Shown: positions 1 to 6,207, counted from the first letter of the stretch. The stretch: 6,373 nt of DNA from an uncultured Litorilinea sp. (GCA_946885925.1 CAMPHP010000198.1:1-6373); one strand, 5' to 3'. Notes: generated by a model from the sequence alone, not told the origin. A program made the numbers and translations.

Positions 1-974
1 CGCCCGCTGCCATCGCGGTTGCGGCTCAGGTTGACACGAGTGCCGAGTACCGAGCGGAAGTGGTTTTCCATATGCGCGAGCTGGCTATCATATTCGGGTT
101 CCGCCTTCTCGTCCACTTGGGGTTCTTCGGCTTCAGCCTCTTGTGCCGACTTCATGAGCATTTGTTTGACCAATTCCTCAGTCTGGCGCACACTCAGCCC
201 GCGGGCATAGATTTGCTCAACGGCCACCTTCATGGCTTCTTGGTCGGGCAGAGCAAGCAACGCTCGACCATGGCCCGCGCTCAAGCGGCCATCCATCAGC
301 GCCTCTTGGATTTCACGCGGAAGCCCAAGCAGGCGCAATGTATTGGCGACTGCGGCACGGCTCTTGCCCACACGTTGTCCGATTTCGGCTTGGGTCATTG
401 TAAACGTGTCTACGAGGACTTGATAGGCTGCTGCTTCTTCGAGCGGATTGAGATCCGAGCGCTGAAGATTCTCTACCAATGCCCATTCCACCAGTTGGAG
501 TGGTGATGCTTCACGTACAATGGTCGGGACTGTCTCTAGCAATGCCAACCGTGCCGCGCGCCATCGTCGTTCGCCCGCAATGAGCCAATAGCTATTGGGT
601 TGGTGCGGGTTGCTGGTGACAATAAGCGGTTGGAGAATGCCGTGTGTGCGAATGGATGCAGCTAATTCCTCAAGCGCGGCAGGGTCAAACTGGCTGCGTG
701 GCTGTTGCGGGTTGGGGGAGATTTGGTCAAGCGGAATTTGACGCACGCCTTCCTTCATGCCATCAGTGGTTAATTCATGAGCATCAAAGGCGAGTTCTGC
801 TGCGTTCGGTTGGATTGCGGCTGTATCTTCATCTGCATTGGTTGTTTCTTCAAAAGCGGGGGGTGGCGTTGTCTGGGTATCTACAATGAGTGCGCCCAAA
901 CCGCGTCCCAAGCCACGCCGTTTGTTGGCGGGATTTGAGCTAGCCATAGAAGTACCGCTGTTGCCGTTTGTCAT
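1..974 (-). CDS. parB: Chromosome partitioning protein ParB (Spo0J), C-terminus cut by the window edge
   Basis: Centromere-binding CTPase that loads on parS sites, spreads along DNA as a clamp and stimulates ParA. The frame stays open from the ATG at 974 to the left edge, giving 324 codons. Residues 19-30 (RRGLGRGLGALI) match the N-terminal ParA-activating motif. After an acidic, poorly conserved stretch (about 35-75), the ParB/Srx CTPase domain begins near 77 and carries GERRWRAA (134-141) and ENLQRSDLNPLEEA (168-181). The helix-turn-helix follows (TQAEIGQRVGKSRAAVANTLRLL, about 194-216). An acidic linker (about 277-297) leads into the start of the C-terminal dimerisation domain, whose last few dozen residues are missing. 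The start is fixed by GGGGAGG at 980-986, five bases upstream; a later ATG at codon 10 is less likely. It lies 28 bp after parA, so the two are probably co-transcribed. Identification is very secure. Confidence 0.97.
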   Translation of the reverse strand, partial: MTNGNSGTSMASSNPANKRRGLGRGLGALIVDTQTTPPPAFEETTNADEDTAAIQPNAAELAFDAHELTTDGMKEGVRQIPLDQISPNPQQPRSQFDPAALEELAASIRTHGILQPLIVTSNPHQPNSYWLIAGERRWRAARLALLETVPTIVREASPLQLVEWALVENLQRSDLNPLEEAAAYQVLVDTFTMTQAEIGQRVGKSRAAVANTLRLLGLPREIQEALMDGRLSAGHGRALLALPDQEAMKVAVEQIYARGLSVRQTEELVKQMLMKSAQEAEAEEPQVDEKAEPEYDSQLAHMENHFRSVLGTRVNLSRNRDGSG

Positions 975-979
975 GAGTT

Positions 980-986
980 CCTCCCC
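980..986 (-). promoter_or_regulatory. Shine-Dalgarno site of parB
   Basis: The minus strand reads GGGGAGG, then AACTC, then ATG. This strong ribosome binding site in the short parA-parB gap supports the ATG at 974 over the internal ATG at codon 10. Confidence 0.75.
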
Positions 987-1002
987 GTCTTGCACCTGTG
1001 GG

Positions 1003-1800
1003 TTAGGCTTTGACTAAACTTGCCGATGGGTTTTCGGCACGCGTCATAAACTCTTGAGCCAGAGATTGATAGGCCAATGCCCCGGCGCTTGTGGGCGCAT
1101 AGCTCAGGATGGTTTTGCCATAGCTAGGCGCTTCACTCAAACGCACATTGCGCGGAATAATGGTCTGGAATACTTGATCAGGAAAGAAGTCGCGCACTTC
1201 TTGAACCACCTGTTGGCCCAAATTGGTGCGGCTGTCGTACATGGTTAAGACTACGCCAGCAATCGCTAACCGTTCATTGAGCACATCATGGACTTGCTGG
1301 ATGGTTTGCAGGAGCAGGCTCAAGCCTTCCAGCGCCAGATATTCACATTGAACGGGAATGATGACACCGTCCGTTGCCGCGGTGAGCCCGTTGATCGTCA
1401 GCAAGCCGAGGCTGGGTGGTTCGTCAATCAGAATATAGTCATAGAGAGACAAGATAGGACGCAAGGCGCGCTCCAACAGTCTTTCGCGTGCCATGAGCCG
1501 CGCCATTTCAACTTCGGCCCCTGCCAAATCTGTGGTCGAAGGGACAACATCTAGCCCGACCCGGTCGGTGATGGTAATGACCTTTTGGATTGGCATTTGC
1601 TCAATCAGCACGTTATAGAGGCTGAGATCCACCGTGCGCGGATCCACACCTAGACTTGTGGTGGCGTTGCCTTGAGGATCGGTATCGACCACGAGTACAC
1701 GTCGTCCGGCGGCGGCTAGATAAGCACCCAGGTTGACGGTTGTGGTGGTCTTGGCGACCCCACCCTTTTGATTGGCAAAAACAAATATACGCGCGGTCAT
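1003..1800 (-). CDS. parA: Chromosome partitioning ATPase ParA (Soj)
   Basis: A 265-residue cytoplasmic ParA/MinD-family ATPase that binds DNA non-specifically in its ATP dimer form and moves ParB-origin complexes. The deviant Walker A motif KGGVAKTT is at 12-19, with signature Lys12 and catalytic Lys17. DPQGN is at 41-45, and the Walker B region ILIDEPPSLGLLT is at 123-135. IPRNVRLSEAPSYGKTI (215-231) is the conserved region holding the DNA-contacting arginines of Soj proteins. Length is normal for chromosomal Soj. There is no MinD-like amphipathic C-terminal helix. Glu127 stands where I recall Cys in the usual IDCPPS of chromosomal Soj. An in-frame TAA two codons upstream fixes the ATG at 1800 as the first possible ATG, yet no Shine-Dalgarno sits at normal distance; the nearest is AGGAG at 1826-1830, which better fits a mini-ORF. 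It lies 50 bp after the kinase gene and 28 bp before parB. Confidence 0.97.
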   Translation of the reverse strand: MTARIFVFANQKGGVAKTTTTVNLGAYLAAAGRRVLVVDTDPQGNATTSLGVDPRTVDLSLYNVLIEQMPIQKVITITDRVGLDVVPSTTDLAGAEVEMARLMARERLLERALRPILSLYDYILIDEPPSLGLLTINGLTAATDGVIIPVQCEYLALEGLSLLLQTIQQVHDVLNERLAIAGVVLTMYDSRTNLGQQVVQEVRDFFPDQVFQTIIPRNVRLSEAPSYGKTILSYAPTSAGALAYQSLAQEFMTRAENPSASLVKA

Positions 1801-1803
1801 AGA

Positions 1804-1818
1804 TTAAGCGATGCTCAC
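1804..1818 (-). other. Possible four-codon leader ORF ahead of parA
   Basis: On the minus strand AGGAG (1826-1830) is followed, seven bases later, by GTG AGC ATC GCT TAA. The stop lies only three bases before the parA ATG. The parA start itself lacks a well-placed ribosome binding site, so ribosomes ending on this mini-ORF could re-initiate at parA. This is inferred from spacing only and could be coincidence. Confidence 0.25.
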
Positions 1819-1850
1819 AATCTGACTCCTACACACTGCTGCGAACTGGT

Positions 1851-2795
1851 TCATGCTGCCGAACCAGATTCCATCATCTCATATTCCGTTGGCTCATATT
1901 CTACCGGGTGGGCAGCCATATAGGCCAACACTTGGGCACGAGTGGGAATGCCAGTGACGCCGGGGTGTTCCACGCTGATTGACGCCGTGATGTTGGCAAA
2001 GCGTGCGGCTTGCAAGGGATCACCAATCTCTTGTAGCCGGATCACAAAGGCAGTCGCAAAGACATCGCCAGCGCCCGTTGGGTCAACTTCGTTGGCTGGC
2101 CGCGGCGGGATCTTGATCTGGACAATGCTGCCATCCGCTTGACGCTGGTAGATTGTGCTGCCATCGCGGTATTCGGTCAAAACAATCAATCCTACATGGG
2201 AAAACCAGGGATCCAACCGGCTCAAATCCTGGTCAATATCCTCCAACGAAAGCACCAGAACCGTGAGATGAGGCAAAATGGCCTCTGCATTTTCCCACGG
2301 CTTAGCGTGGACACGCCCGTTCTCATCCCATTGCCTCATCCATCCTTGGGGTACGGCGGCGACTAGGCTGTCGGTATGAAAGATGGATGCCACATCAGAG
2401 GTGATCTCGTTGACCAAGGGGCCCAACAATACAGCTTGCGGGCGACGCCATGTTAGCGGGATGTCGTCTGCCGTGATGGGCAGCGCCTGGGCATAGCAAT
2501 ATTGAACGCGGCCCTGTTCCGTGTAGAGATTGGCAAAGGTCGTTGTCGTTGGCGAGGGCAGAACATGAAGCTCCAAATCCGCTGGTAGTTCCGATAGGTC
2601 GGTGGTGGCAGCGGCGCGTGTGATAACGGTAGGTCGACGTCCAAGCCGCATGGCAGTCACTGCGGCAAAGCTGACGGTTCCCCCCACCCGATAGGCGCTA
2701 TTGGGATCAGCACTCTCTAGATCAGATGTTACATGCCCGATGAGCAAGATATCAGGTTGGCCTTGGTCTGCGTCCACCGGTTGCGATTGTAGCAT
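1851..2795 (-). CDS. PfkB-family carbohydrate/nucleoside kinase, substrate unknown
   Basis: Ribokinase-like (PfkB) fold enzyme expected to move the ATP gamma-phosphate to a hydroxyl of a sugar or nucleoside. From the ATG at 2795 it is 314 residues. An N-terminal strand (DILLIGHVTSDL, 15-26) leads to the family's first glycine motif (VGGTVSFAAVTAMRLG, 37-52). The C-terminal signature EVDPTGAGDVFATAF (236-250) contains the anion hole and the catalytic Asp244, so the active site looks intact. Residues after about 295 form a short acidic, repetitive tail (EYEPTEYEMME). Substrate-binding residues do not let me name the sugar. A GTG at 2804 would add three residues, but GGTGAT at 2800-2805, four bases before the ATG, looks like an extended Shine-Dalgarno and favours 2795. 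It is first in a probable operon with parA and parB, in a slot where mnmE/mnmG/rsmG often occur. Confidence 0.9.
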   Translation of the reverse strand: MLQSQPVDADQGQPDILLIGHVTSDLESADPNSAYRVGGTVSFAAVTAMRLGRRPTVITRAAATTDLSELPADLELHVLPSPTTTTFANLYTEQGRVQYCYAQALPITADDIPLTWRRPQAVLLGPLVNEITSDVASIFHTDSLVAAVPQGWMRQWDENGRVHAKPWENAEAILPHLTVLVLSLEDIDQDLSRLDPWFSHVGLIVLTEYRDGSTIYQRQADGSIVQIKIPPRPANEVDPTGAGDVFATAFVIRLQEIGDPLQAARFANITASISVEHPGVTGIPTRAQVLAYMAAHPVEYEPTEYEMMESGSAA

Positions 2796-2867
2796 GTCTA
2801 TCACCCTTGGTCAAAGTAAAATGAAAAATCACCAGCAAACTCGAAGTTTATCAAGTAGAAGGTATCC

Positions 2868-2896
2868 AGTAGAAATTTCCAACTAAAAATTGTCAA
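2868..2896 (-). promoter_or_regulatory. Sigma70-type promoter for kinase-parA-parB
   Basis: The minus strand shows a perfect -35 box TTGACA (2891-2896), a 17 bp A/T-rich spacer and a -10 box TCTACT (2868-2873, four of six matches). The predicted start near 2860 gives a leader of roughly 65 bases before the kinase ATG. It sits directly downstream of the jag terminator hairpin, which agrees with a new transcription unit starting here. Confidence 0.6.
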
Positions 2897-2933
2897 CTAA
2901 AGTGAAACGCCCCGCCCTGGGTTGGGCGGGGCG
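2897..2933 (-). terminator. Rho-independent terminator after jag
   Basis: A perfect 10 bp GC-only stem (CGCCCCGCCC at 2908-2917 pairing with GGGCGGGGCG at 2924-2933) encloses a six-base loop. On the minus-strand transcript it is followed by a broken T-rich tract, TTTCACTTTAG. It lies about 50 bp after the jag stop, in the only sizeable gap between jag and the kinase gene. The U-tract is imperfect, so termination may be partial. Confidence 0.7.
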
Positions 2934-2981
2934 ATAAACGTACAGAGTCAATAGCTCCGGCACTTAGCTCTTGGCGACCAG

Positions 2982-3899
2982 CTAACCCCTGGCAACAATG
3001 TGGACTTTACGACGGTCGCCCTCACCTGAACTTTGGGTGTAAACCGTCGGGTGATCACGCAGGGCGAGATGGACAATACGCCGTTCATTGGCGGGCATTG
3101 GTTCTAAAGAGACTGCCCGTCCCGATTCAGTGACTTGATCGGCCATGCGTTTGGCGAGTTGGGTCAATTGATTCACACGTCGCTCTTTGTATTGTTCGAC
3201 ATCTACGACAATGTTCTTCCAGCGCTTAATGCGTTGGTTGATCATCAGGCGTACTAGATATTGAATGCTCGCCAATGTTTCGCCACGGCGACCAATGAGT
3301 GGGCTTACATCTTGCCCGTGAATATCTAGGAGGAGATAGCGCTCTCCATTGTCGTCAGCCTCATGCCACTCGGCGCTGACTTGAGCCGTAAAGCCCATAT
3401 GATGAACCAATTGGTTTAGCATCTCAACCGCCATCGCTGTCAGTTCTTCGTCGCTAACTGGCTCAACTTGGCTTGTGCTCTCGCGTTGCTCGTAGTCATC
3501 ACCCTCGTCGTCGAGCAAATTGCTGACGCGCGGGCGGCTCTCTGCAACAGGTGCCGGTGGTGTGGCGGCCGGGGCCGTTGGCTCCGGTTCAGCAGCAGGC
3601 GGTGGTGTAGTGGGTTCAATCGCTGCTGGTTTAGAGGCAGCCGCAGCCTGAGTTGGTTCAGGCTGCGGCCGTGCTGGTGTTGAAGGCTGGGCCGGTTTAG
3701 ACTCCGCCGTGGCAGTGGGTGTGGCGCGGCGGCTGATGCGGACACGCGCTGGTTCGCTGCCCAATCCGAAGATACCCCGGCTGCCACGACTGAGAATTTC
3801 GATCTCAGCTTGATCATTACGCAGTCCTAGCTTGGCAAGTCCTTCAGCAATCGCTTCATCCACATTGCGTCCAGTAAATTCTTGTCCGCTGTCTGCCAT
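2982..3899 (-). CDS. jag: Jag/KhpB RNA-binding protein (Jag-N, KH and R3H domains)
   Basis: A 305-residue cytoplasmic RNA-binding protein (SpoIIIJ-associated protein, KhpB/EloR family) usually encoded next to yidC and linked in Firmicutes to cell elongation and division control. The Jag-N domain is at 1-57 (FTGRNVDEAIAEGLAKLGL ending in SRGIFGLGSEPARVRI). Residues 58-148 are a Pro/Ala/Glu/Thr-rich, presumably disordered linker. A KH domain follows (about 153-236) with the GxxG loop GRRG at 203-206. The R3H domain fills the C-terminus (about 240-305), its RxxxH signature being Arg273-His277. The ATG at 3899 is the natural family start; GGAG at 3912-3915 is 12 bases upstream, inside the end of yidC. 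Only eight bases separate the yidC stop from this start, which suggests translational coupling. The gene ends before a strong hairpin. Confidence 0.95.
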   Translation of the reverse strand: MADSGQEFTGRNVDEAIAEGLAKLGLRNDQAEIEILSRGSRGIFGLGSEPARVRISRRATPTATAESKPAQPSTPARPQPEPTQAAAASKPAAIEPTTPPPAAEPEPTAPAATPPAPVAESRPRVSNLLDDEGDDYEQRESTSQVEPVSDEELTAMAVEMLNQLVHHMGFTAQVSAEWHEADDNGERYLLLDIHGQDVSPLIGRRGETLASIQYLVRLMINQRIKRWKNIVVDVEQYKERRVNQLTQLAKRMADQVTESGRAVSLEPMPANERRIVHLALRDHPTVYTQSSGEGDRRKVHIVARG

Positions 3900-3907
3900 A
3901 TTGTTCG

Positions 3908-4975
3908 TTATCTCCGTTTCGCACGGCGGCGGCGCGCCTCTTTGGCTTTAACTGCCGAATCATTTGAACTGCTGCCATTACCTTCTGCTGTTTTGGAATC
4001 GGGCAAGGCGGTTGGCGTAACGACCGTGGGTTTAGACGATGTACTGCCACTGCTGCTACTGCCACCGCTGCTACTATTACCGTTGCCCGCTGTTGCCGTT
4101 GCCACGGCTAGTTTGGGCGTCGGTTTGCCAAGTCCAAAACGATCGCTGGTAATGAGCCACTGTTGCAGCATTTGAAGCAAGTTGCTCGTGACCCAGTACA
4201 GCGTTAGACCGGCGGGTACTTGAAGCGTAAAGAAGCCAAACATGAAGGTCATCATGTAGGTCAACTGTTTGGTCATGCCTGCCGTAGGATTGTCACTGTC
4301 GCCTTGTTGCGGCATAGCGGGTGTCATCCACTTTTGCATGATGAACTGCGTGATCATGAGCAAGACCGGCAGGATGAGATAGGAAATTAATGTTGACCAG
4401 TCGCCGTTTTGAAACGCTTCGGTCAACCAGGACATCCCTTGCGAATAGCTGGGAAAGGCTAGGTCCGGAATCCAAAAGAAGCTTGCATTGGCAAGATGCG
4501 GCCCGATGGCAACCAGGGCAGCATAGAGGCCAAATAGAATCGGCATTTGGATGAGCAAGGGCAGACAGCCACTTAGCGGGTTAACCCCTGCTTCCTGGTA
4601 GAGCTTCATCTGCTCTTGGGAGATCTTCTCGCGATCCTTGCCATACTTCTTCTGCAACTCCTGAATTTTGGGTTGCAGATCTTTTTGCGCTTGCATACCG
4701 CGCATTTGCGAGATGGTTAGCGGGAAGGTCACGATCTTGACGATCACGGTAAAGAGGATGATGGCGAAGCCCCAGTGATAGGGGACTCCTAGCGACTGCA
4801 ACCAACCATCCAGCCAGATGAGAGCGCGACCAAGCGGCCACACAACCAACTGCTGCCATAAGCCATCGGGGGGGGTAGTCATAATATCGACGCCTTGGGG
4901 ATTGACACCACAACCGCTAAGCAAAAACGCGGAAAGGATCACCACCAGCAGCACCAAAAGTCTTTTCTGTCTCAC
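3908..4975 (-). CDS. yidC: Membrane protein insertase YidC/Oxa1/Alb3 family, lipoprotein form
   Basis: A 355-residue insertase that places proteins into the cytoplasmic membrane alone or with SecYEG. The N-terminus is a lipoprotein signal with lipobox LSGC and Cys22 as the lipidation site, as in Gram-positive YidC. There is no large periplasmic P1 domain. The conserved core runs from about 68 to 275: WGFAIILFTVIVKIVTFPLT is the first core membrane helix, and the positively charged groove residue is Lys80, where E. coli and Bacillus have Arg (plant Alb3 also has Lys). Next come a cytoplasmic coiled-coil hairpin (about 91-130), NPLSGCLPLLIQMPILFGLYAAL, then later helices near 197-215 and 240-275. 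Residues 290-340 are Ser/Gly/Thr-rich, and the end (KAKEARRRRAKRR) is strongly basic, a possible ribosome- or RNA-contacting tail. The start is GTG, supported by AGGAG at 4987-4991. Jag follows eight bases later. Confidence 0.96.
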   Translation of the reverse strand: MRQKRLLVLLVVILSAFLLSGCGVNPQGVDIMTTPPDGLWQQLVVWPLGRALIWLDGWLQSLGVPYHWGFAIILFTVIVKIVTFPLTISQMRGMQAQKDLQPKIQELQKKYGKDREKISQEQMKLYQEAGVNPLSGCLPLLIQMPILFGLYAALVAIGPHLANASFFWIPDLAFPSYSQGMSWLTEAFQNGDWSTLISYLILPVLLMITQFIMQKWMTPAMPQQGDSDNPTAGMTKQLTYMMTFMFGFFTLQVPAGLTLYWVTSNLLQMLQQWLITSDRFGLGKPTPKLAVATATAGNGNSSSGGSSSSGSTSSKPTVVTPTALPDSKTAEGNGSSSNDSAVKAKEARRRRAKRR

Positions 4976-5177
4976 GTTGGTCTATTCTCCTAAAAACGCC
5001 AACGGCGACTTAACTTTGGAAGCGAAGAGTCGTCGATTGGGCGGTCATTCACGTATTTCAAAATTTCATAAGACATGGTTACTTATTAAAATATCCTTAT
5101 TGAACATCCCTATTTTAGCTGATCCCAAGCTATTTTCTGTAAGTGGGATCTGTAAGTGGGAGAGTCAACGGGCCATG
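4976..5177. other. yidD-yidC intergenic region
   Basis: About 200 bp without a credible gene. It holds the yidC ribosome binding site (AGGAG, 4987-4991), an A/T-rich stretch (about 5045-5120) with a -10-like TAAAAT on the minus strand (5112-5117) but no matching -35 box, and a perfect 13 bp tandem repeat. No clear terminator follows yidD, so read-through into yidC is likely. Confidence 0.5.
5136..5161. repeat. Perfect 13 bp tandem duplication
   Basis: TCTGTAAGTGGGA occurs twice back to back (5136-5148 and 5149-5161) with no mismatch. The first copy's TGGGATC junction can also pair with GATCCCA at 5121-5127, forming a 7 bp stem with a 16-base loop. No U-tract follows on the minus strand, so it does not look like a terminator. 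It is either a recent slippage product or a pair of binding sites. Confidence 0.9.
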
Positions 5178-5414
5178 TTAGGGTACTGGATCAAAGCCAC
5201 CTGGGTGCCAGGGATGACAGCGCATAATACGCTTGATTCCCATCCACCCACCTTTACCCACACCATACTTCTCGATTGCTTCGTAAGTATAGCGTGAACA
5301 GGTTGGGTAATACCTGCAATTGCTACCCAATAGGGGCGACAAAAAACGCTGATAAGAACGAATGAGTGCCAGCACGATGGTCTGCATGACTGAGGTTTGC
5401 ATAACTGTTTTCAT
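5178..5414 (-). CDS. yidD: Membrane protein insertion efficiency factor YidD
   Basis: A small YidD-family protein (DUF37) that sits at the inner face of the membrane and aids YidC-dependent insertion. The diagnostic sequence is all present: [34 protein letters not shown], then [18 protein letters not shown] up to the stop. The three family cysteines (C-x5-C and the Cys of RCHP) are kept, and an N-terminal amphipathic segment ([14 protein letters not shown]) could lie on the membrane. From the ATG at 5414 it is 78 residues, normal for the family; AAGG lies four bases upstream. A GTG at 5429 would add five residues and also has a purine-rich AGGGA just before it, so the start is uncertain. It lies between rnpA and yidC as in many bacteria, but with its own promoter region upstream. 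Confidence 0.94.
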   Translation of the reverse strand: MKTVMQTSVMQTIVLALIRSYQRFLSPLLGSNCRYYPTCSRYTYEAIEKYGVGKGGWMGIKRIMRCHPWHPGGFDPVP

Positions 5415-5510
5415 GATACCTTGCTGCACTATTCCCTACAACTACCTACATCAATCATATCTTTAGTTTGTTTACAGAGTTTATTTATAGTGCGCCCTCG
5501 CGCATACACA

Positions 5511-5538
5511 ATTATAGACACCAATTAACACATATCAA
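5511..5538 (-). promoter_or_regulatory. Sigma70-type promoter for yidD-yidC-jag
   Basis: The minus strand shows TTGATA (5533-5538), a 16 bp spacer and a perfect TATAAT (5511-5516). A start near 5503 gives a leader of about 90 bases before yidD. It lies just after rnpA in an A/T-rich gap and would let the insertase genes be expressed apart from rpmH-rnpA. A second weaker -10-like TATAAA lies further downstream, near 5485. Confidence 0.6.
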
Positions 5539-5545
5539 TTAACAC
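5522..5545. repeat. Direct repeat flanking the yidD promoter -35 box
   Basis: CAATTAACAC occurs at 5522-5531 and again at 5536-5545, a 14 bp period. On the minus strand the two GTGTTAATTG copies overlap the -35 box and the spacer of the yidD promoter. This could be a regulator binding site with two half sites on one face of the helix, or simply a local duplication. Confidence 0.7.
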
Positions 5546-5560
5546 TGTAGAGGACGCAAA

Positions 5561-5935
5561 TTAGCTTTCCGGCTTGTCCTGTACATTCTCTTCGACCGAG
5601 GCACGGAACAAATGCGCCCGCCGAAGGAGGCGGGCACATGCGGCATCCATGTCCTGATAATCCGCACTGCGAATTGGATGTCGAGCAATAAAGACCAAAT
5701 CCCATCCGGGTTTAATCATATCCATTCGCAGCCGCATCGCTTCACGTAACCGGCGCTTGATCCGGTTACGAGTTACAGCGTTCCCAATTCTACTACTTAC
5801 CGAAAAACCACAACGGCTATAAGGTAAATCATTGGGAAGGAGACACAAAACCAAGAGTTCATTTGTGTAAGATCGTCCAAGTTTACGTATCTCTTGGAAT
5901 CTTTCGTTTTTGCGAACTCGGAAGCGTTGTTTCAC
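5561..5935 (-). CDS. rnpA: Ribonuclease P protein component
   Basis: A 124-residue basic protein subunit that binds the RNase P RNA and helps cleave 5' leaders from pre-tRNAs. The family RNR signature is clear: IGNAVTRNRIKRRLREAMR (50-68), preceded by RCGFSVSSR. The N-terminus MKQRFRVRKNERFQEIRKLGRSY fits the usual RnpA opening, which supports a GTG start at 5935. No in-frame ATG exists nearby and no good Shine-Dalgarno is visible, so initiation may rely on coupling or be weak. The tail after about 112 (acidic, ENVQDKPES) is extra to the conserved fold. It lies 96 bp downstream of rpmH, and a promoter for yidD follows it. Confidence 0.96.
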   Translation of the reverse strand: MKQRFRVRKNERFQEIRKLGRSYTNELLVLCLLPNDLPYSRCGFSVSSRIGNAVTRNRIKRRLREAMRLRMDMIKPGWDLVFIARHPIRSADYQDMDAACARLLRRAHLFRASVEENVQDKPES

Positions 5936-6031
5936 CCAGGAATGACATCTTTCAGTCAGTGTATAAGAGCAACGTATAAGACTTGTGGGTGGTGTGGGGT
6001 TTACACCCTACGATACCCGTTTTGTACGCTG

Positions 6032-6193
6032 TTAAATCGACTTGCGGGTTGTCAGCTTGACTGCAAGTTGTGCGCGGCCTCGTAGACGGCGGCGCTTCAG
6101 CACGTTGCGCCCACCAGGAGTACGCATTCGCACACGAAACCCGTGGGTCTTCAGACGTTTCCGCACCTTCGGTTGCCATGTCCTCTTTGGCAT
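6032..6193 (-). CDS. rpmH: 50S ribosomal protein L34
   Basis: A 53-residue, highly basic large-subunit ribosomal protein. [45 protein letters not shown] aligns by eye along the whole bacterial L34 family (KRTYQPs...HGFR.RM.T..GR.VL..RR..GR..L). It carries about eight extra C-terminal residues (KLTTRKSI), where typical L34 stops at 44-46 residues. The ATG at 6193 is fixed by AAGGGAG at 6201-6207, seven bases upstream, and by the family start. It heads the cluster and sits beneath a near-consensus promoter, as expected for a ribosomal protein gene. Longer open frames over the same bases are shadows. Confidence 0.97.
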   Translation of the reverse strand: MPKRTWQPKVRKRLKTHGFRVRMRTPGGRNVLKRRRLRGRAQLAVKLTTRKSI

Positions 6194-6200
6194 TGTTCCA

Positions 6201-6207
6201 CTCCCTT
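6201..6207 (-). promoter_or_regulatory. Shine-Dalgarno site of rpmH
   Basis: The minus strand reads AAGGGAG followed by a seven-base spacer (TGGAACA) and ATG. It fixes the rpmH start. Confidence 0.8.

Noticed and set aside
60..506. 148-residue plus-strand ORF opposite parB
   Set aside because: The opposite strand encodes an unbroken, well-conserved ParB. The plus frame shows no domain and is a shadow.
2901..2908. GTGAAAC half of a parS-like palindrome near the kinase promoter
   Set aside because: The other half (CAACTAAA) does not match the TGTTTCAC arm, and no CACGTG-centred 16-mer was seen anywhere in the window. It is not a credible ParB site.
4680..4760. Lys80 in YidC in place of the groove Arg as an anomaly
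   Set aside because: Lys at this place also occurs in the Alb3 branch of the family and keeps the positive charge, so it is noted in the gene entry but not as a finding.
4818..5297. 159-residue plus-strand ORF spanning the yidD-yidC gap
   Set aside because: It overlaps the ends of two conserved minus-strand genes antisense, and has no ribosome binding site or recognisable motif.
5480..5500. Small TGCGC/GCGCA hairpin between rnpA and yidD
   Set aside because: The stem is only five pairs and is followed by ACTATAAATAAAC rather than a T-tract on the minus strand, so it is not called a terminator.
5883..5948. 21-codon ATG ORF overlapping the rnpA start out of frame
   Set aside because: There is no good ribosome binding site and no recognisable product. 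The rnpA frame carries the clear RnpA sequence, so this is most likely chance.
5952..6179. 75-residue minus-strand ORF over rpmH
   Set aside because: It is a shadow frame; the L34 frame at 6032-6193 has both the family sequence and the Shine-Dalgarno.
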